The notes below the pieces were generated by a model. That model did no database searches and was not told the DNA's origin. It saw only the letters and a list, made by a program, of their open reading frames with translations. Shown here in pieces: positions 17,022-26,056 of a stretch of 64,000 nucleotides of DNA (its first letter is position 1; each line of letters starts with the position of its first letter). The stretch spans positions 36,874 to 100,873 of the forward strand of contig NZ_RHLN01000149.1 of NCBI RefSeq assembly GCF_004121075.1, in the 5' to 3' direction. The translations under genes were made by a program, and so were the position numbers. The stretch is from Lutibacter sp. HS1-25. GTDB lineage: Bacteria > Bacteroidota > Bacteroidia > Flavobacteriales > Flavobacteriaceae.

Positions 17022-17810
17022 CTAAAAATCCAATTCATTTACTGTATAAATGCTATTTGGATTGTTTAATATAACCTCTAAAACTGTTTTTTTAGTGTTG
17101 ATATAAAATTGGTGTGTACTTTTTATTGATGAAGTTTTGAGTAAGTTGTTTTTTTCTAGAATTGTTTTTGTTTGTTTTGCTACCGCTTCACCCGAATCTA
17201 TAATTTTAACGCCTTCACCTAAAATAGTATTAATTTGAGGAATTAAATATGGATAATGCGTGCATCCTAAAACCAAATGATCAATATTAAATTGTAACAT
17301 TGGTTTTAAATAATTTTCTAACAACTTATATAATTCATCCGAATTTAGTTTTCCAGCTTCAATAAGAGGCACCAAACCTTCGCCATCCTGTTTAATTGTT
17401 GTAATTGTTTTTGTGTATTCATTGGCTGTTTTTTCAAAAAGTTTACTTGTAAGCGTTCCTTTTGTTGCCAATATACCAATAGCGCCTGTTTTGCTGTAAA
17501 GTGCAGCAGGTTTAATTGCAGGCTCTATACCAATAAAAGGAATGGCATAGTTGGTGCGTAAATACGTTATTGCATTGGTTGTTGCAGTATTACAGGCAAC
17601 AATTATTAGTTTGCAACCTTTTGAAATTAAAAGTTCTGTATTTTTGATGCTTAACGCAAGAATTTCTTCGGCAGATTTTTCTCCATAAGGCGCATTTTTA
17701 CTATCTGCTAAATAGATTGTATTTTCATTTGGAAGCAGCTTTATAACTTCTTTCCAAATGGATGTTCCTCCAATACCAGAATCAAATAATCCAATAGGTT
17801 TTGACGACAT
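17022..17810 (-). CDS. murI: Glutamate racemase
   Basis: 262 residues. It converts L- to D-glutamate for peptidoglycan. Seen: the N-terminal GLFDSGIGGTS with Asp10 and Ser11, ADSKNAPYGEKS, and the two catalytic cysteines Cys73 (VACNTATT) and Cys183 (GCTHYP). It is cytoplasmic. It is the last gene of the envelope cluster porG-uppS-bamA-ompH-ompH-murI but is separated from ompH by a hairpin terminator, so read-through or a separate promoter must be assumed. Confidence 0.95.
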   Translation of the reverse strand: MSSKPIGLFDSGIGGTSIWKEVIKLLPNENTIYLADSKNAPYGEKSAEEILALSIKNTELLISKGCKLIIVACNTATTNAITYLRTNYAIPFIGIEPAIKPAALYSKTGAIGILATKGTLTSKLFEKTANEYTKTITTIKQDGEGLVPLIEAGKLNSDELYKLLENYLKPMLQFNIDHLVLGCTHYPYLIPQINTILGEGVKIIDSGEAVAKQTKTILEKNNLLKTSSIKSTHQFYINTKKTVLEVILNNPNSIYTVNELDF

Positions 17811-17849
17811 TTAAGTATGTGTAGTTTTGTATTTATTGAAATAAATATA

Positions 17850-17882
17850 AAAAAAAATCCCGCAAATGCGAGATTTTTTTTA
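17850..17882 (-). terminator. Terminator after the short ompH gene
   Basis: On the minus strand AATCTCGCATTTGCGGGATT forms a short stem (CTCGCA/TGCGGG with a wobble) followed by a run of eight or more T; the plus strand also has a T-run. It lies between ompH and murI and probably limits expression of murI. Confidence 0.75.
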
Positions 17883-17894
17883 AAAGTGAAATTC

Positions 17895-18395
17895 TTATTG
17901 AATACCTAATTTTGCTTTAACTTGAGGTAATAAGTCTGGACCTTCAGCTACAATTAAAGTAGAAGCTTCTAAAACATAAGTGTATCCACCAGCTTTAGCA
18001 ACAGCTTCAATAGCAGTTTTAGCTTTGTCTAAAATTGGTTGTAATCTTTCATTTCTCATTTTTGTAAGATCTTCTCTTGCAACTTGAGATGCTTGTTGTA
18101 AGTTTTGTTGATCACCTTGAACTTCAGCCATTCTTTGTTGGTTTACTTCATTTGTTTGTGAAGCAGCTTCAGCATCGTATCTTTTTAATTTAGCTTCTAA
18201 TTTATCGTTTTCAGCTTTTAATTCAGTTTCGTAAGTCTTAGATTTTTTCTCTAATTCTGCATTTAAGGCTTTTGTTTCTGGCATTAAACTTATTAATTCG
18301 TCGGTGCTTATATGAGCAATTTTTGTTTGTGCATTAACGGTGTTAAATCCTAAGGCAATTACTGCGATTAATAATAACGTTTTGAATTGTTTCAT
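17895..18395 (-). CDS. OmpH/Skp-family periplasmic chaperone
   Basis: 166 residues with a signal peptide (cleavage after NAQ near residue 23). The rest is the Skp pattern: a short beta segment (KIAHISTDELISLMPE), a long coiled coil (about 40-130, AELEKKSKTYETELKAENDK) and the closing beta strands (YTYVLEASTLIVAEG). Skp proteins hold unfolded outer-membrane proteins for delivery to BamA, which is encoded two genes upstream. It begins 20 bases after the longer OmpH gene. Confidence 0.92.
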   Translation of the reverse strand: MKQFKTLLLIAVIALGFNTVNAQTKIAHISTDELISLMPETKALNAELEKKSKTYETELKAENDKLEAKLKRYDAEAASQTNEVNQQRMAEVQGDQQNLQQASQVAREDLTKMRNERLQPILDKAKTAIEAVAKAGGYTYVLEASTLIVAEGPDLLPQVKAKLGIQ

Positions 18396-18415
18396 CTTTT
18401 TTTTCTTATTTAAAA

Positions 18416-19429
18416 TTAATTATTTTCTTGTTGTTCTTCTTTTGCTTTTTTAGCGTCTTCAATATCTTTTATGCGTTGTTGCTTTTTGGCTTCGTTGGCT
18501 TTTAAAAGTTCTTCTCTTTTTTTAAGTTGCTCTGCTCTTTTAGCTTCAATGCTTTTTTGTAATTCAATTCTTCTTAATTCTTTAGGGTCAACCTCAGGTT
18601 CTTCAGTTTCTTGTAGAGCATCTTCAGTTACTTTTTCATCTTCTACAACTTTTGCTTCAACATCTTCAGTTGTATTTTGAATTTTAGTAGAAGTTCCGTT
18701 TATTCTTTCTAATCTTTTTGCTTCGTTTGCTTTAATAAGCTCTTCTCTTTTTCTAAGTTGTTCGGCTCTTTTCTCTTCTTGAATTGATTGTAATTCAGCT
18801 CTTTTTAATTCTCTTTCATCAACTTTTTGTTGTGCATCTTCACTTAATACAGGAGATTGTGTTGTTTCTTTATTTCGTTCGTTTCTTTTTTCGTCTATAG
18901 CTTCAGCTTTTTGGGCTCTTGAAATATTTGTTAAAACTAAATCACTAATATCGTATTGCTTATTGGTGTAAAGCATTATTAAATCAGTAGATTTATCAAA
19001 AACAAAATCATATTTTCTTTTAACAGCAATGTCTTGTACTGCATTAAATACCAAATCTTGTATTGGTTTAACTAATTGTCTTCTTAAAAAAAACAAATCA
19101 CCATCTGTTCCAAAATAGGCATTTTGTAATTTTTTTAATTCCAATTCTTTAATTTGAATATCTTCTTCTTTATCTTCAATTAATTCTTTAGTTAAAAGTG
19201 CTTTTTCGTTACTTAGATCTGCAATTAATGCATCAATTTCTTTTTGTTTAGCATCAAGGTTATTTTTCCAAGTATTGGCTTTTGCATTTATTTTAGCTTG
19301 TGCCTCATTATATTCAGGAATATTTTCTAAGACATATTGCATATCAACATAGCCAAATCTTTGTGCCTTTTGGGCGCTTAATATAAATGATGTTAATAAA
19401 AACGTATATAGAATTGCTTTTTTGATCAT
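18416..19429 (-). CDS. OmpH/Skp-like protein with a long charged C-terminal extension
   Basis: 337 residues, about twice the length of a normal Skp. A signal peptide (MIKKAILYTF...LSAQ) and the OmpH core (QRFGYVDMQYVLENIPEY, coiled coil, YDFVFDKSTDLIMLY) cover about 1-165. The remaining 170 residues are highly charged coiled coil and contain two imperfect copies of one segment: ELKRAELQSIQEEKRAEQLRK... (near 205) and ELRRIELQKSIEAKRAEQLKK... (near 283), each running into EELxKANEAK. The duplication suggests an extended tentacle. It sits between bamA and the short ompH. Confidence 0.88.
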   Translation of the reverse strand: MIKKAILYTFLLTSFILSAQKAQRFGYVDMQYVLENIPEYNEAQAKINAKANTWKNNLDAKQKEIDALIADLSNEKALLTKELIEDKEEDIQIKELELKKLQNAYFGTDGDLFFLRRQLVKPIQDLVFNAVQDIAVKRKYDFVFDKSTDLIMLYTNKQYDISDLVLTNISRAQKAEAIDEKRNERNKETTQSPVLSEDAQQKVDERELKRAELQSIQEEKRAEQLRKREELIKANEAKRLERINGTSTKIQNTTEDVEAKVVEDEKVTEDALQETEEPEVDPKELRRIELQKSIEAKRAEQLKKREELLKANEAKKQQRIKDIEDAKKAKEEQQENN

Positions 19430-19492
19430 TACTTAAGTGTTTAGAAAAAATCGTGCCGTATTAATAATATTTACAAATATAATTGTTTTTCA

Positions 19493-22051
19493 TTAAAATT
19501 GCTGACCAATAACAAAATGTGTTTGCCACCCAGAAGCTTGTGTACCTCCGTACATTGGATCGAAACCATAAGCAAAGTCAATTCCTAGCAATCCGAAGGC
19601 AGGCATAAACACGCGAAGCCCCATACCGGCTGATCTTTTTAAGTTAAAAGGATTCAATTCTTCAAAACCGTCATAGGCATTACCTGCTTCTAAAAATGTT
19701 AAAGCATAGATAGATGCAGATGGTTTTAATGTAATTGGATAACGCAATTCCATTTGAAATTTGTCATATATAGTTCCACCTAATACCGATGAAATTTGTC
19801 CGTTTTCATAACCTCTTAAAGCTACAGTGGTTCTTCCGTCTAATTGATATGAAGCCATACCATCACCACCAACAAAATAACGTTCAAAAGGTGAGTAACC
19901 TAGGTCTTTGTTATATCTTCCTAAAAATCCAAATTCAGCATTGGTCATTAAAACCAAATTTTTTGTAATAGCTGTGTACCATTTTCCGTTAAAACTTGCT
20001 TTGTAATACTCTAACCATTTGTATTTACCTTGGTCATCTAAAGTACTATAGTCTTTATTATTTACCAATGAATATGGGAATGTAAATTTACCTACAATTG
20101 CAAATTCAGATCCTGACTTTGGGAAAATTGGGTTTGGACCCGCAGAATTTCTTGAAAAAGTTACGTTGTATGCAAGGTTGTTAGACTCTCCAGTTGTAAA
20201 GTTGAAGGTTGAAATTGGATAATTTTTTAATCGATAAGATTGGTAACTAATACTTTGCATTAATGAAAAGTTATCATCTGGCCATTTTAATCTTCGGCCA
20301 ATACCCGCAGAAGCACCAACAATATTTAAGTGTTGATCTTTATCAACATCTCTAGTTACATAATTGTATCTGTATTGTGCAGAATAATAAACAGACAATG
20401 ATAAAGATTGTGGTTTTTTACCACCCAACCAAGGCTCTGTAAATGAAAAACTTCCTGTAGTGTAATATCTACTTTTTTGTAATCTTAATGAAAGTACTTG
20501 TCCGTCTCCCATTGGTAATGGTTTGTACGCTTCTCCATTAAAAATGTTACGGATAGAAAAGTTATTAAACGACAATCCAACAGTACCTATAAAAGATCCA
20601 CCACCGTAACCACCTTGTAGTTCAATTTGGCTAGAACCTTTCTCGGCAATGGTATAGTCAATATCTACAGTTTTATCGGTAAAATTAGGTTTAATATCTG
20701 GTGTTATGGTTTCAGCATCAAAAAAGCCTAATTGACCAATTTCACGAATGGTTCTAATAATTTGACTTTTACTGTATAAATAACCTGGTCTTGTTCTAAT
20801 TTCTCTGTAAACTACGTGGTCGTTTGTTTTATCGTTTCCAGTAATTGAAACATTGTTTATTTTAGTAGGCTCATCTTCATAAATTCTAATTTCAATATTA
20901 ATAGAATCGTTACTAATTTTAGTTTCAACAGGCATAACCCTTGAAAATAAATATCCATTGTCTTGGTATAAAGTAGCAATATCTTGTGAGTCTGGAGTTC
21001 CATCACCAGTAACTCTTTCTTTTAAAAGTTTACCGTTGTAGGTATCTCCTTTTTGAAGCCCTAACATTCCTTGAAGTTGTTGGTCTGTATATTTGCTATT
21101 TCCTAAAAATTCAATATCACCAAGATAGTATTTGTTGCCTTCTTCAAGTTTTAAATTAAGATTGATGGTTTTATCTTCGTTCCAAGCAATAGAATGTTCT
21201 AAAATACGAGCATCTCTATAACCATTTTCACTATAACTTGAAATCAGTTTTTTTAGATCTTCTTCAAAATCGGCATTGATATATTTTGATGTTTTCCAAA
21301 GTCTACCAAATTGTTTTTGTTTGGTCTTTTTTAATGAAGCTTTTACTTTTTGATCTGTAAATGCGTTGTTTCCTAAAAGATTGATGTCTTTTATTTTTAT
21401 TTTAGAACCTTGATCTACCAAAATAAGCATATTTACCGCGTTTAAATTGGTGGTATCAGGTTTTGTATCTATGGTAACTTTGGTACCTAAAAATCCTTTG
21501 TCCTGGTATTTTTTTGTAATGTAGTTTTTGGTAGTAACAATAAGGTTGTCAGTAACCATAACACCTACTTTAAGTTCGGCATCTTTTTGTAATTCTTTAG
21601 CTTTACTTGCTTTTATACCTTTAAAAGTAATGTTGTTTAATTGTGGTAGTTCTAATACTGCAAATTCTAAATAGGCAATATTTCCGTCGATATGACTCAC
21701 GTAAACGTCAATATTGCTAAACTGATTTGTTTCGTATAATTTTTTAATTGCACTGGTTAGTTTGTCACCAGGTAATTTAATTTGTTGACCAACTTTTAAT
21801 CCGGTAAAAACTTTTACGGTTTGTTCTTCGAATTTTTTTAATCCAACAACCGATATGCCTCCAATTTCATATTTACTATCAGGAGTAAAATTAACAGGTA
21901 CTGCCTTTATTGGTGTTATTGTATCTAAAGCAACAGTTGTATTGGTTGCTCTTTGTGTCTCTTTTATATTGCTATTTGTTACTTCTTGCGCTTGCGTAAA
22001 GGTTGTAATAGTAATTGATAAAAGTAAGAGGGCTATTTTGAATTTAGTCAT
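19493..22051 (-). CDS. bamA: BamA, outer-membrane protein assembly factor
   Basis: 852 residues from ATG 22051, which overlaps the uppS stop (ATGACTAA), so translation is probably coupled; a frame starting 33 bases further upstream lies inside uppS and would spoil the signal peptide. Signal peptide MTKFKIALLLLSITI...QAQ, then five POTRA domains (about 60-465), then the Omp85 barrel with NSAGPNPIFPKSGSEF and the VALRGYENGQ loop (the VRGY/F motif) and a C-terminal Phe. It is the core of the BAM complex that inserts beta-barrels in the outer membrane. Confidence 0.95.
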   Translation of the reverse strand: MTKFKIALLLLSITITTFTQAQEVTNSNIKETQRATNTTVALDTITPIKAVPVNFTPDSKYEIGGISVVGLKKFEEQTVKVFTGLKVGQQIKLPGDKLTSAIKKLYETNQFSNIDVYVSHIDGNIAYLEFAVLELPQLNNITFKGIKASKAKELQKDAELKVGVMVTDNLIVTTKNYITKKYQDKGFLGTKVTIDTKPDTTNLNAVNMLILVDQGSKIKIKDINLLGNNAFTDQKVKASLKKTKQKQFGRLWKTSKYINADFEEDLKKLISSYSENGYRDARILEHSIAWNEDKTINLNLKLEEGNKYYLGDIEFLGNSKYTDQQLQGMLGLQKGDTYNGKLLKERVTGDGTPDSQDIATLYQDNGYLFSRVMPVETKISNDSINIEIRIYEDEPTKINNVSITGNDKTNDHVVYREIRTRPGYLYSKSQIIRTIREIGQLGFFDAETITPDIKPNFTDKTVDIDYTIAEKGSSQIELQGGYGGGSFIGTVGLSFNNFSIRNIFNGEAYKPLPMGDGQVLSLRLQKSRYYTTGSFSFTEPWLGGKKPQSLSLSVYYSAQYRYNYVTRDVDKDQHLNIVGASAGIGRRLKWPDDNFSLMQSISYQSYRLKNYPISTFNFTTGESNNLAYNVTFSRNSAGPNPIFPKSGSEFAIVGKFTFPYSLVNNKDYSTLDDQGKYKWLEYYKASFNGKWYTAITKNLVLMTNAEFGFLGRYNKDLGYSPFERYFVGGDGMASYQLDGRTTVALRGYENGQISSVLGGTIYDKFQMELRYPITLKPSASIYALTFLEAGNAYDGFEELNPFNLKRSAGMGLRVFMPAFGLLGIDFAYGFDPMYGGTQASGWQTHFVIGQQF

Positions 22052-22799
22052 TGATTTTTTCAATTTGTTCACTCGTTTTTCCAAATCGTCTTTCTCTTTT
22101 TTGGTAATCTATAATTGCCTGAAACAGATTTTCTTCATTAAAGTCTGGCCAAAGGGTATCTGTAAAATACAATTCTGCATATGCGATTTGCCATAATAAA
22201 AAATTGCTGATTCTTTTTTCGCCACTAGTGCGAATCATCAAATCAACATCAGGCAAAGAAAACGTATATAAATGATTATTAATAATTTTTTCATCAATAT
22301 CTTCAATGGTCAACTCTTTATTAACAACTTTTTTTGATAAATTTTTGATAACATTAACAATTTCTTCTCTAGAACCATAGTTTAGTGCTAAGGTTAAAGT
22401 TAGAGCAGTGTTGTTTTTGGTTTTTTCAATTACATCGGCAAGTTCAATTTGAGCTTTTTTTGGTAAATTCTCAAGGTTTCCAATGGTATTTAATTTGATG
22501 TTGTTTTTTTGAAGTGTTTTCAACTCTTTTTTTAGAGATGAAACCAATAAAGACATGAGTGTTTTAACTTCTAATTTAGGTCTATTCCAATTTTCGGTTG
22601 AAAAAGCATAAAGTGTTAAGTAATTCACACCTATTTTAGCGCAGGCTTCAATAGATTTTCTAACTGCACCCACACCATTTTTATGTCCAAATACACGAGG
22701 TTGATTTTGTTGTTTTGCCCAACGCCCGTTGCCATCCATAATTATTGCAATATGGTTGGGTAAAGTATTTTTATTTATTTGATTAGTTAAATCTTTCAT
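22044..22799 (-). CDS. uppS: Isoprenyl transferase (undecaprenyl diphosphate synthase)
   Basis: 251 residues from ATG 22799, whose A is shared with the upstream porG stop (TAATG). It makes the C55 lipid carrier used for peptidoglycan and, here, for surface polysaccharide. Signature HIAIIMDGNGRWAKQ with catalytic Asp22, then GHKNGVGAVRKS, YAFSTENWNRP and the C-terminal DLMIRTSGEKRISNFLLWQ and ELYFTDTLWPDF. Cytoplasmic cis-prenyltransferase. It is between porG and bamA, the order also known from Porphyromonas. Confidence 0.96.
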   Translation of the reverse strand: MKDLTNQINKNTLPNHIAIIMDGNGRWAKQQNQPRVFGHKNGVGAVRKSIEACAKIGVNYLTLYAFSTENWNRPKLEVKTLMSLLVSSLKKELKTLQKNNIKLNTIGNLENLPKKAQIELADVIEKTKNNTALTLTLALNYGSREEIVNVIKNLSKKVVNKELTIEDIDEKIINNHLYTFSLPDVDLMIRTSGEKRISNFLLWQIAYAELYFTDTLWPDFNEENLFQAIIDYQKRERRFGKTSEQIEKIND

Positions 22800-23479
22800 T
22801 AGTAAGGTGTTGCGTAGCAAGGAGGTCTTCCAAAAGTATAAACAAATGAAACTCCTGTAAATGTATACCAGTCGTTATTATTTGGGTTTCCAAAAGTTAA
22901 TGCAGGTATTTTGCTATTGTTATAATCTAATTCGTCGGTAAAAGTGTAAGTTGTTCTAATCTCAAATGCCATTGCAAAACCTCGGGCAACTTTAAATTTG
23001 TATCCTAATCCAAACGGAATTGCAACTGTAGTTTTTGAACCGTATTGGTATTGTAATGGACCATTTTCTCCAATTACATTGTTAAAATTTAAAGCTGCAA
23101 TTTCAAGTAATATGTATGGTGTTTGTGTTAAGTGATGGGTGTTGAGATTGTACGGAAAATAGCTATATTCTATACCTGCCGCTAATTCTGTTAAGGTATT
23201 GCTAAAACGAAGACCTCGTTGCTGTCTGCCAATATTAGAAGCTTTTGCATCATCTGCAGATATTTTTGCGTAAGTAAAAGTACCTCTCAAAGCCATTCTA
23301 GGGTTTAAATTGTATTTATAAATAATTCCACCCATTAAATTAGTTGGATTTATATAGAGCTCAGAGCCTATATCACCAATGTAGTTACTACCGCCAGCAA
23401 ATACACCAATCTCATGAATTTGAGCTTTGGAAACGGTTGTAATACAGATGAATGAAATAAAATATATTAATTTTTTCAT
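22799..23479 (-). CDS. porG: PorG-like outer-membrane protein (DUF6089), type IX secretion
   Basis: 226 residues from ATG 23479; 22 further codons upstream contain the promoter and are rejected. Signal peptide MKKLIYFISF...SKAQ, then an eight-stranded-like OM barrel pattern beginning IHEIGVFAGGSNYIGDIG and ending FTGVSFVYTFGRPPCY. This is the DUF6089/PorG family, linked in Porphyromonas gingivalis to the PorK/PorN ring of the type IX secretion system. The gene order with uppS, bamA and ompH is the same as in P. gingivalis, which supports the name. Promoter upstream at 23494-23501. Confidence 0.85.
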   Translation of the reverse strand: MKKLIYFISFICITTVSKAQIHEIGVFAGGSNYIGDIGSELYINPTNLMGGIIYKYNLNPRMALRGTFTYAKISADDAKASNIGRQQRGLRFSNTLTELAAGIEYSYFPYNLNTHHLTQTPYILLEIAALNFNNVIGENGPLQYQYGSKTTVAIPFGLGYKFKVARGFAMAFEIRTTYTFTDELDYNNSKIPALTFGNPNNNDWYTFTGVSFVYTFGRPPCYATPY

Positions 23480-23493
23480 ATAAAAATTGCGTG

Positions 23494-23501
23494 CAAATAT
23501 A
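23494..23501 (-). promoter_or_regulatory. Promoter -7 element of the porG-uppS-bamA operon
   Basis: TATATTTG on the minus strand, a full -7 consensus match, 15 bases before the porG ATG. No convincing -33 TTG at 17-23 bases. It would give a very short leader, common in Bacteroidota. Confidence 0.55.
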
Positions 23502-23612
23502 AAAAAATCTATTCGCTTTTTGTAGTTTAACAATGTCTTTTTCAATAAACTGAATATTATTGAAAATATTGTTAAACAAGCTGCTTGTTTTTGAAATAAA
23601 AATTACTCAAAA

Positions 23613-24494
23613 TTAATTTCGGGTATCTTGTCCCCAAAGTAGTTTTTCTCGAAGTGTTTTAATAAATGTTTGCTGATTGATTTCAACCATTTTTAAATTA
23701 AAAGTCGATTTTTTTACCGAAATTAATGTGCCTTTTTGGATGGTTGTTATACGCGAGTCTAAAGTTAAAAAATAATCATCTTCTCTACCACTTACTTTAA
23801 ATTTAATTTCTGTATCATCGGGTATTACCAATGGGCGTGCATTTAAATTATGCGGGGCAATGGGTGTAAGTACAAAACTTTTTGCTTGTGGTGTAATAAT
23901 AGGGCCGCCACAACTTAATGAGTAGCCTGTAGAGCCAGTTGGGGTTGCAATTATCAACCCGTCTGCCCAATACGATGTTAAAAATTCATCATTTAAATAA
24001 GTCTCTATGGTTATCATAGATGGCGTATTTTTTCTACTTACAGTAACTTCATTTAAAGCAAAATTTAACGAAGATAAACTTTCAATTTCTGGTGAGGTTG
24101 TTACGCTTAGTAAACTGTGTTTTTTTACCAAATATTCTTTGTTTAATAGTTTTTCAACAGCAAGCGCAATTTGATCTTTTTGTATGGTTGCTAAAAACCC
24201 CAATCGACCTGTATTAATACCTATAATTGGTATTTTTGAGTTTCGTATAAAAGTAACTGCACGTAAAATGGTGCCGTCTCCACCTACAGTAAACATAAAA
24301 TCAAAAGAATTGTTAAGTTCTTTGTAGGTTAAAAATGTGTTTAAATTGTCTATATCTATATGTTTAATTAAACCTTTGCTGTAGTTTTTTTCAACAACAA
24401 ATTCAATGTTGTTTTGTTTTAAAACCTGTAACAATTCTTTTACATATAAAGTATCTTCAGTTTTGTAATATTGACCGTAAATAGCAACTTTCAT
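23613..24494 (-). CDS. nadK: NAD kinase
   Basis: 293 residues, cytoplasmic. It phosphorylates NAD to NADP. Seen: GGDGT at 71-75 (phosphate-binding), GINTGRLGFLA, the NE-type ALNEVTVSRK region and GLIIATPTGSTGYSLSCGGP, all family signatures. It begins 2 bases after the stop of the CBS-domain gene, so the pair is an operon, an arrangement I recall from other flavobacteria. Confidence 0.95.
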   Translation of the reverse strand: MKVAIYGQYYKTEDTLYVKELLQVLKQNNIEFVVEKNYSKGLIKHIDIDNLNTFLTYKELNNSFDFMFTVGGDGTILRAVTFIRNSKIPIIGINTGRLGFLATIQKDQIALAVEKLLNKEYLVKKHSLLSVTTSPEIESLSSLNFALNEVTVSRKNTPSMITIETYLNDEFLTSYWADGLIIATPTGSTGYSLSCGGPIITPQAKSFVLTPIAPHNLNARPLVIPDDTEIKFKVSGREDDYFLTLDSRITTIQKGTLISVKKSTFNLKMVEINQQTFIKTLREKLLWGQDTRN

Positions 24495-24496
24495 AC

Positions 24497-25156
24497 TTAG
24501 ATGTTTAAATATTTTTGCAAGTAATTTGAACGTTCTTGTAAATCTTCTAAATAAAAATCTTCTTTGTGTTTTGAAGTAATTAAATAGTTGTAGCGTCTAA
24601 ATGACTGTAAAATTTCGTTTACATTTTGAGCGCTAAATTTTAAGGTTATTTTTACTATTGCAGGCGTGCTTTCTGAAATAAAAAGCCCGTAAATTTTTCC
24701 TTTATTAGATTCAACAATTTGACAAACTTCGCTAAACGAAAATTTGTCAATTTCTTTTTCTATACTCAATGCAATACCTTCGGTTTTTAAAAAAGGTGTT
24801 TCAGTAATTAAATGTAAAATATCTGTTAATTCAAAATATCCAATATAATTTTGTTCAAGATCAGTTACCGGAACTATATTGGTATTGTTAGCGCTAAAAA
24901 TGGTTAATAATGTTAATATATTAACGTTTTCTTCAACATTAAAATAACTTAAAGCGTATTGTAAATAACCAATTTCTTTATCGTCTTGTTCAATCTCTTC
25001 AATGGTTGTTTTTGAAATTATTCCAATCAATTTTTTATTTTCAACTACCGGAAAATGGCTAAAAGAGGTTTCATGAAAAAATAATTTTATTTCTTCAATA
25101 GTAGTTTCAAGCAAAAAAGGACTGTATTCTTTTAATATGTATGGGGTAGTTTCCAT
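24497..25156 (-). CDS. CBS-domain protein
   Basis: 219 residues, cytoplasmic. Two CBS motifs (about 1-60: SHFPVVENKKLIGIIS; about 70-125: TNIVPVTDLEQNYIGYF) are followed by an ACT-like C-terminal part (about 140-205) that may bind a small ligand. CBS pairs normally sense adenosine nucleotides. Tight coupling to nadK (2 bases) suggests a role tied to NAD(P) or nucleotide level, but this is inference. It is divergent from pdxJ. Confidence 0.82.
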   Translation of the reverse strand: METTPYILKEYSPFLLETTIEEIKLFFHETSFSHFPVVENKKLIGIISKTTIEEIEQDDKEIGYLQYALSYFNVEENVNILTLLTIFSANNTNIVPVTDLEQNYIGYFELTDILHLITETPFLKTEGIALSIEKEIDKFSFSEVCQIVESNKGKIYGLFISESTPAIVKITLKFSAQNVNEILQSFRRYNYLITSKHKEDFYLEDLQERSNYLQKYLNI

Positions 25157-25184
25157 TAGGTTTGTAATTGTTCTACAAATTAAT

Positions 25185-25192
25185 CAAAAATA
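25185..25192 (-). promoter_or_regulatory. Possible -7 element of the CBS-nadK operon
   Basis: TATTTTTG on the minus strand, 28 bases before the CBS-gene start, matches TAnnTTTG. No TTG at -33. It is in the short divergent region shared with pdxJ. Confidence 0.4.
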
Positions 25193-25217
25193 AAACCAAA
25201 AACATATTCTTTGTTCG

Positions 25218-25225
25218 TAAATTTG
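25218..25225 (+). promoter_or_regulatory. Promoter -7 element of pdxJ
   Basis: TAAATTTG, a full TAnnTTTG match 30 bases before the pdxJ ATG at 25256. It supports that start over one at 25211, which would lie upstream of the element. Confidence 0.5.
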
Positions 25226-25255
25226 TCGTTCAATAAAAATAAAAAAACATTGACA

Positions 25256-25987
25256 ATGACAAAATTAAGTGTAAATGTTAATAAAATAGCAACTTTACGC
25301 AATTCTAGAGGTGGTGATTTTCCTAATGTTGTAAATGTATCTGCTGATATTGAGCGATTTGGAGCCGAAGGAATTACCATTCACCCAAGGCCTGATGAAC
25401 GCCATATTCGTTATCAGGATGCTTACGATTTAAAAAAAACAGTTATTACCGAGTTTAATATTGAAGGAAATCCGATTGATAAATTTACTGAAATGGTCTT
25501 GGAAATTTGTCCAACTCAGGTTACTTTAGTGCCAGACGGCATAAATGCGGTCACATCTAATGCAGGTTGGGATACCATTAAGCATAAAGATTTTTTAAAA
25601 GAAGTCATTTCAGAATTTAAATCAAAAGGAATTAGAACCTCTGTTTTTGTTGATCCAAATTTAAAAATGATTGAGGCAGCAGCCAATACAGGTGCAGATA
25701 GAATTGAATTGTATACTGAAGAATTTGCAACACAATATGCTTTAGGAAATAAATTAGCTGTTAAACCTTATACAGAAAGTGCTATCTTAGCTACTCAATT
25801 GGGTTTGGGTATCAATGCTGGTCACGATTTAAGTTTGGATAATATTCAGTTTTTTGCTGAAAACATTCCAAATTTGTTGGAAGTTTCTATTGGACACGCT
25901 TTGATTGCCGAATCATTGTATCTAGGTTTGGAAAATGTAATAAATATGTATAAGCATAAATTAAAAGTTGGTAATTTGAAATTTTAA
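25256..25987 (+). CDS. pdxJ: Pyridoxine 5'-phosphate synthase
   Basis: 243 residues from ATG 25256 (MTKLSVNVNKIATLRNSRGG). It condenses 1-deoxyxylulose 5-phosphate with 3-amino-1-hydroxyacetone 1-phosphate to make the pyridine ring of vitamin B6. Family segments: GAEGITIHPRPDERHIR, the TLVPD region, GADRIELYTE and GINAGHDLSLDN, plus EVSIGHALIAESL near the end. A TIM-barrel cytoplasmic enzyme, single gene, divergent from the CBS-nadK pair. Confidence 0.96.
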   Translation: MTKLSVNVNKIATLRNSRGGDFPNVVNVSADIERFGAEGITIHPRPDERHIRYQDAYDLKKTVITEFNIEGNPIDKFTEMVLEICPTQVTLVPDGINAVTSNAGWDTIKHKDFLKEVISEFKSKGIRTSVFVDPNLKMIEAAANTGADRIELYTEEFATQYALGNKLAVKPYTESAILATQLGLGINAGHDLSLDNIQFFAENIPNLLEVSIGHALIAESLYLGLENVINMYKHKLKVGNLKF

Positions 25988-26056
25988 TAACAATTAAATA
26001 TTTTACACACTTTTAATTTATAGTTTGAATTAATGATTTAATGAAAAAAAGATAAT

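Noticed and set aside
22052..22084. Upstream extension of bamA (and similar extensions of uppS, porG, HU, pdxJ, pseF)
   Set aside because: They use non-ATG starts, run into the preceding gene or promoter, and would bury the signal peptide or conserved N-terminus.
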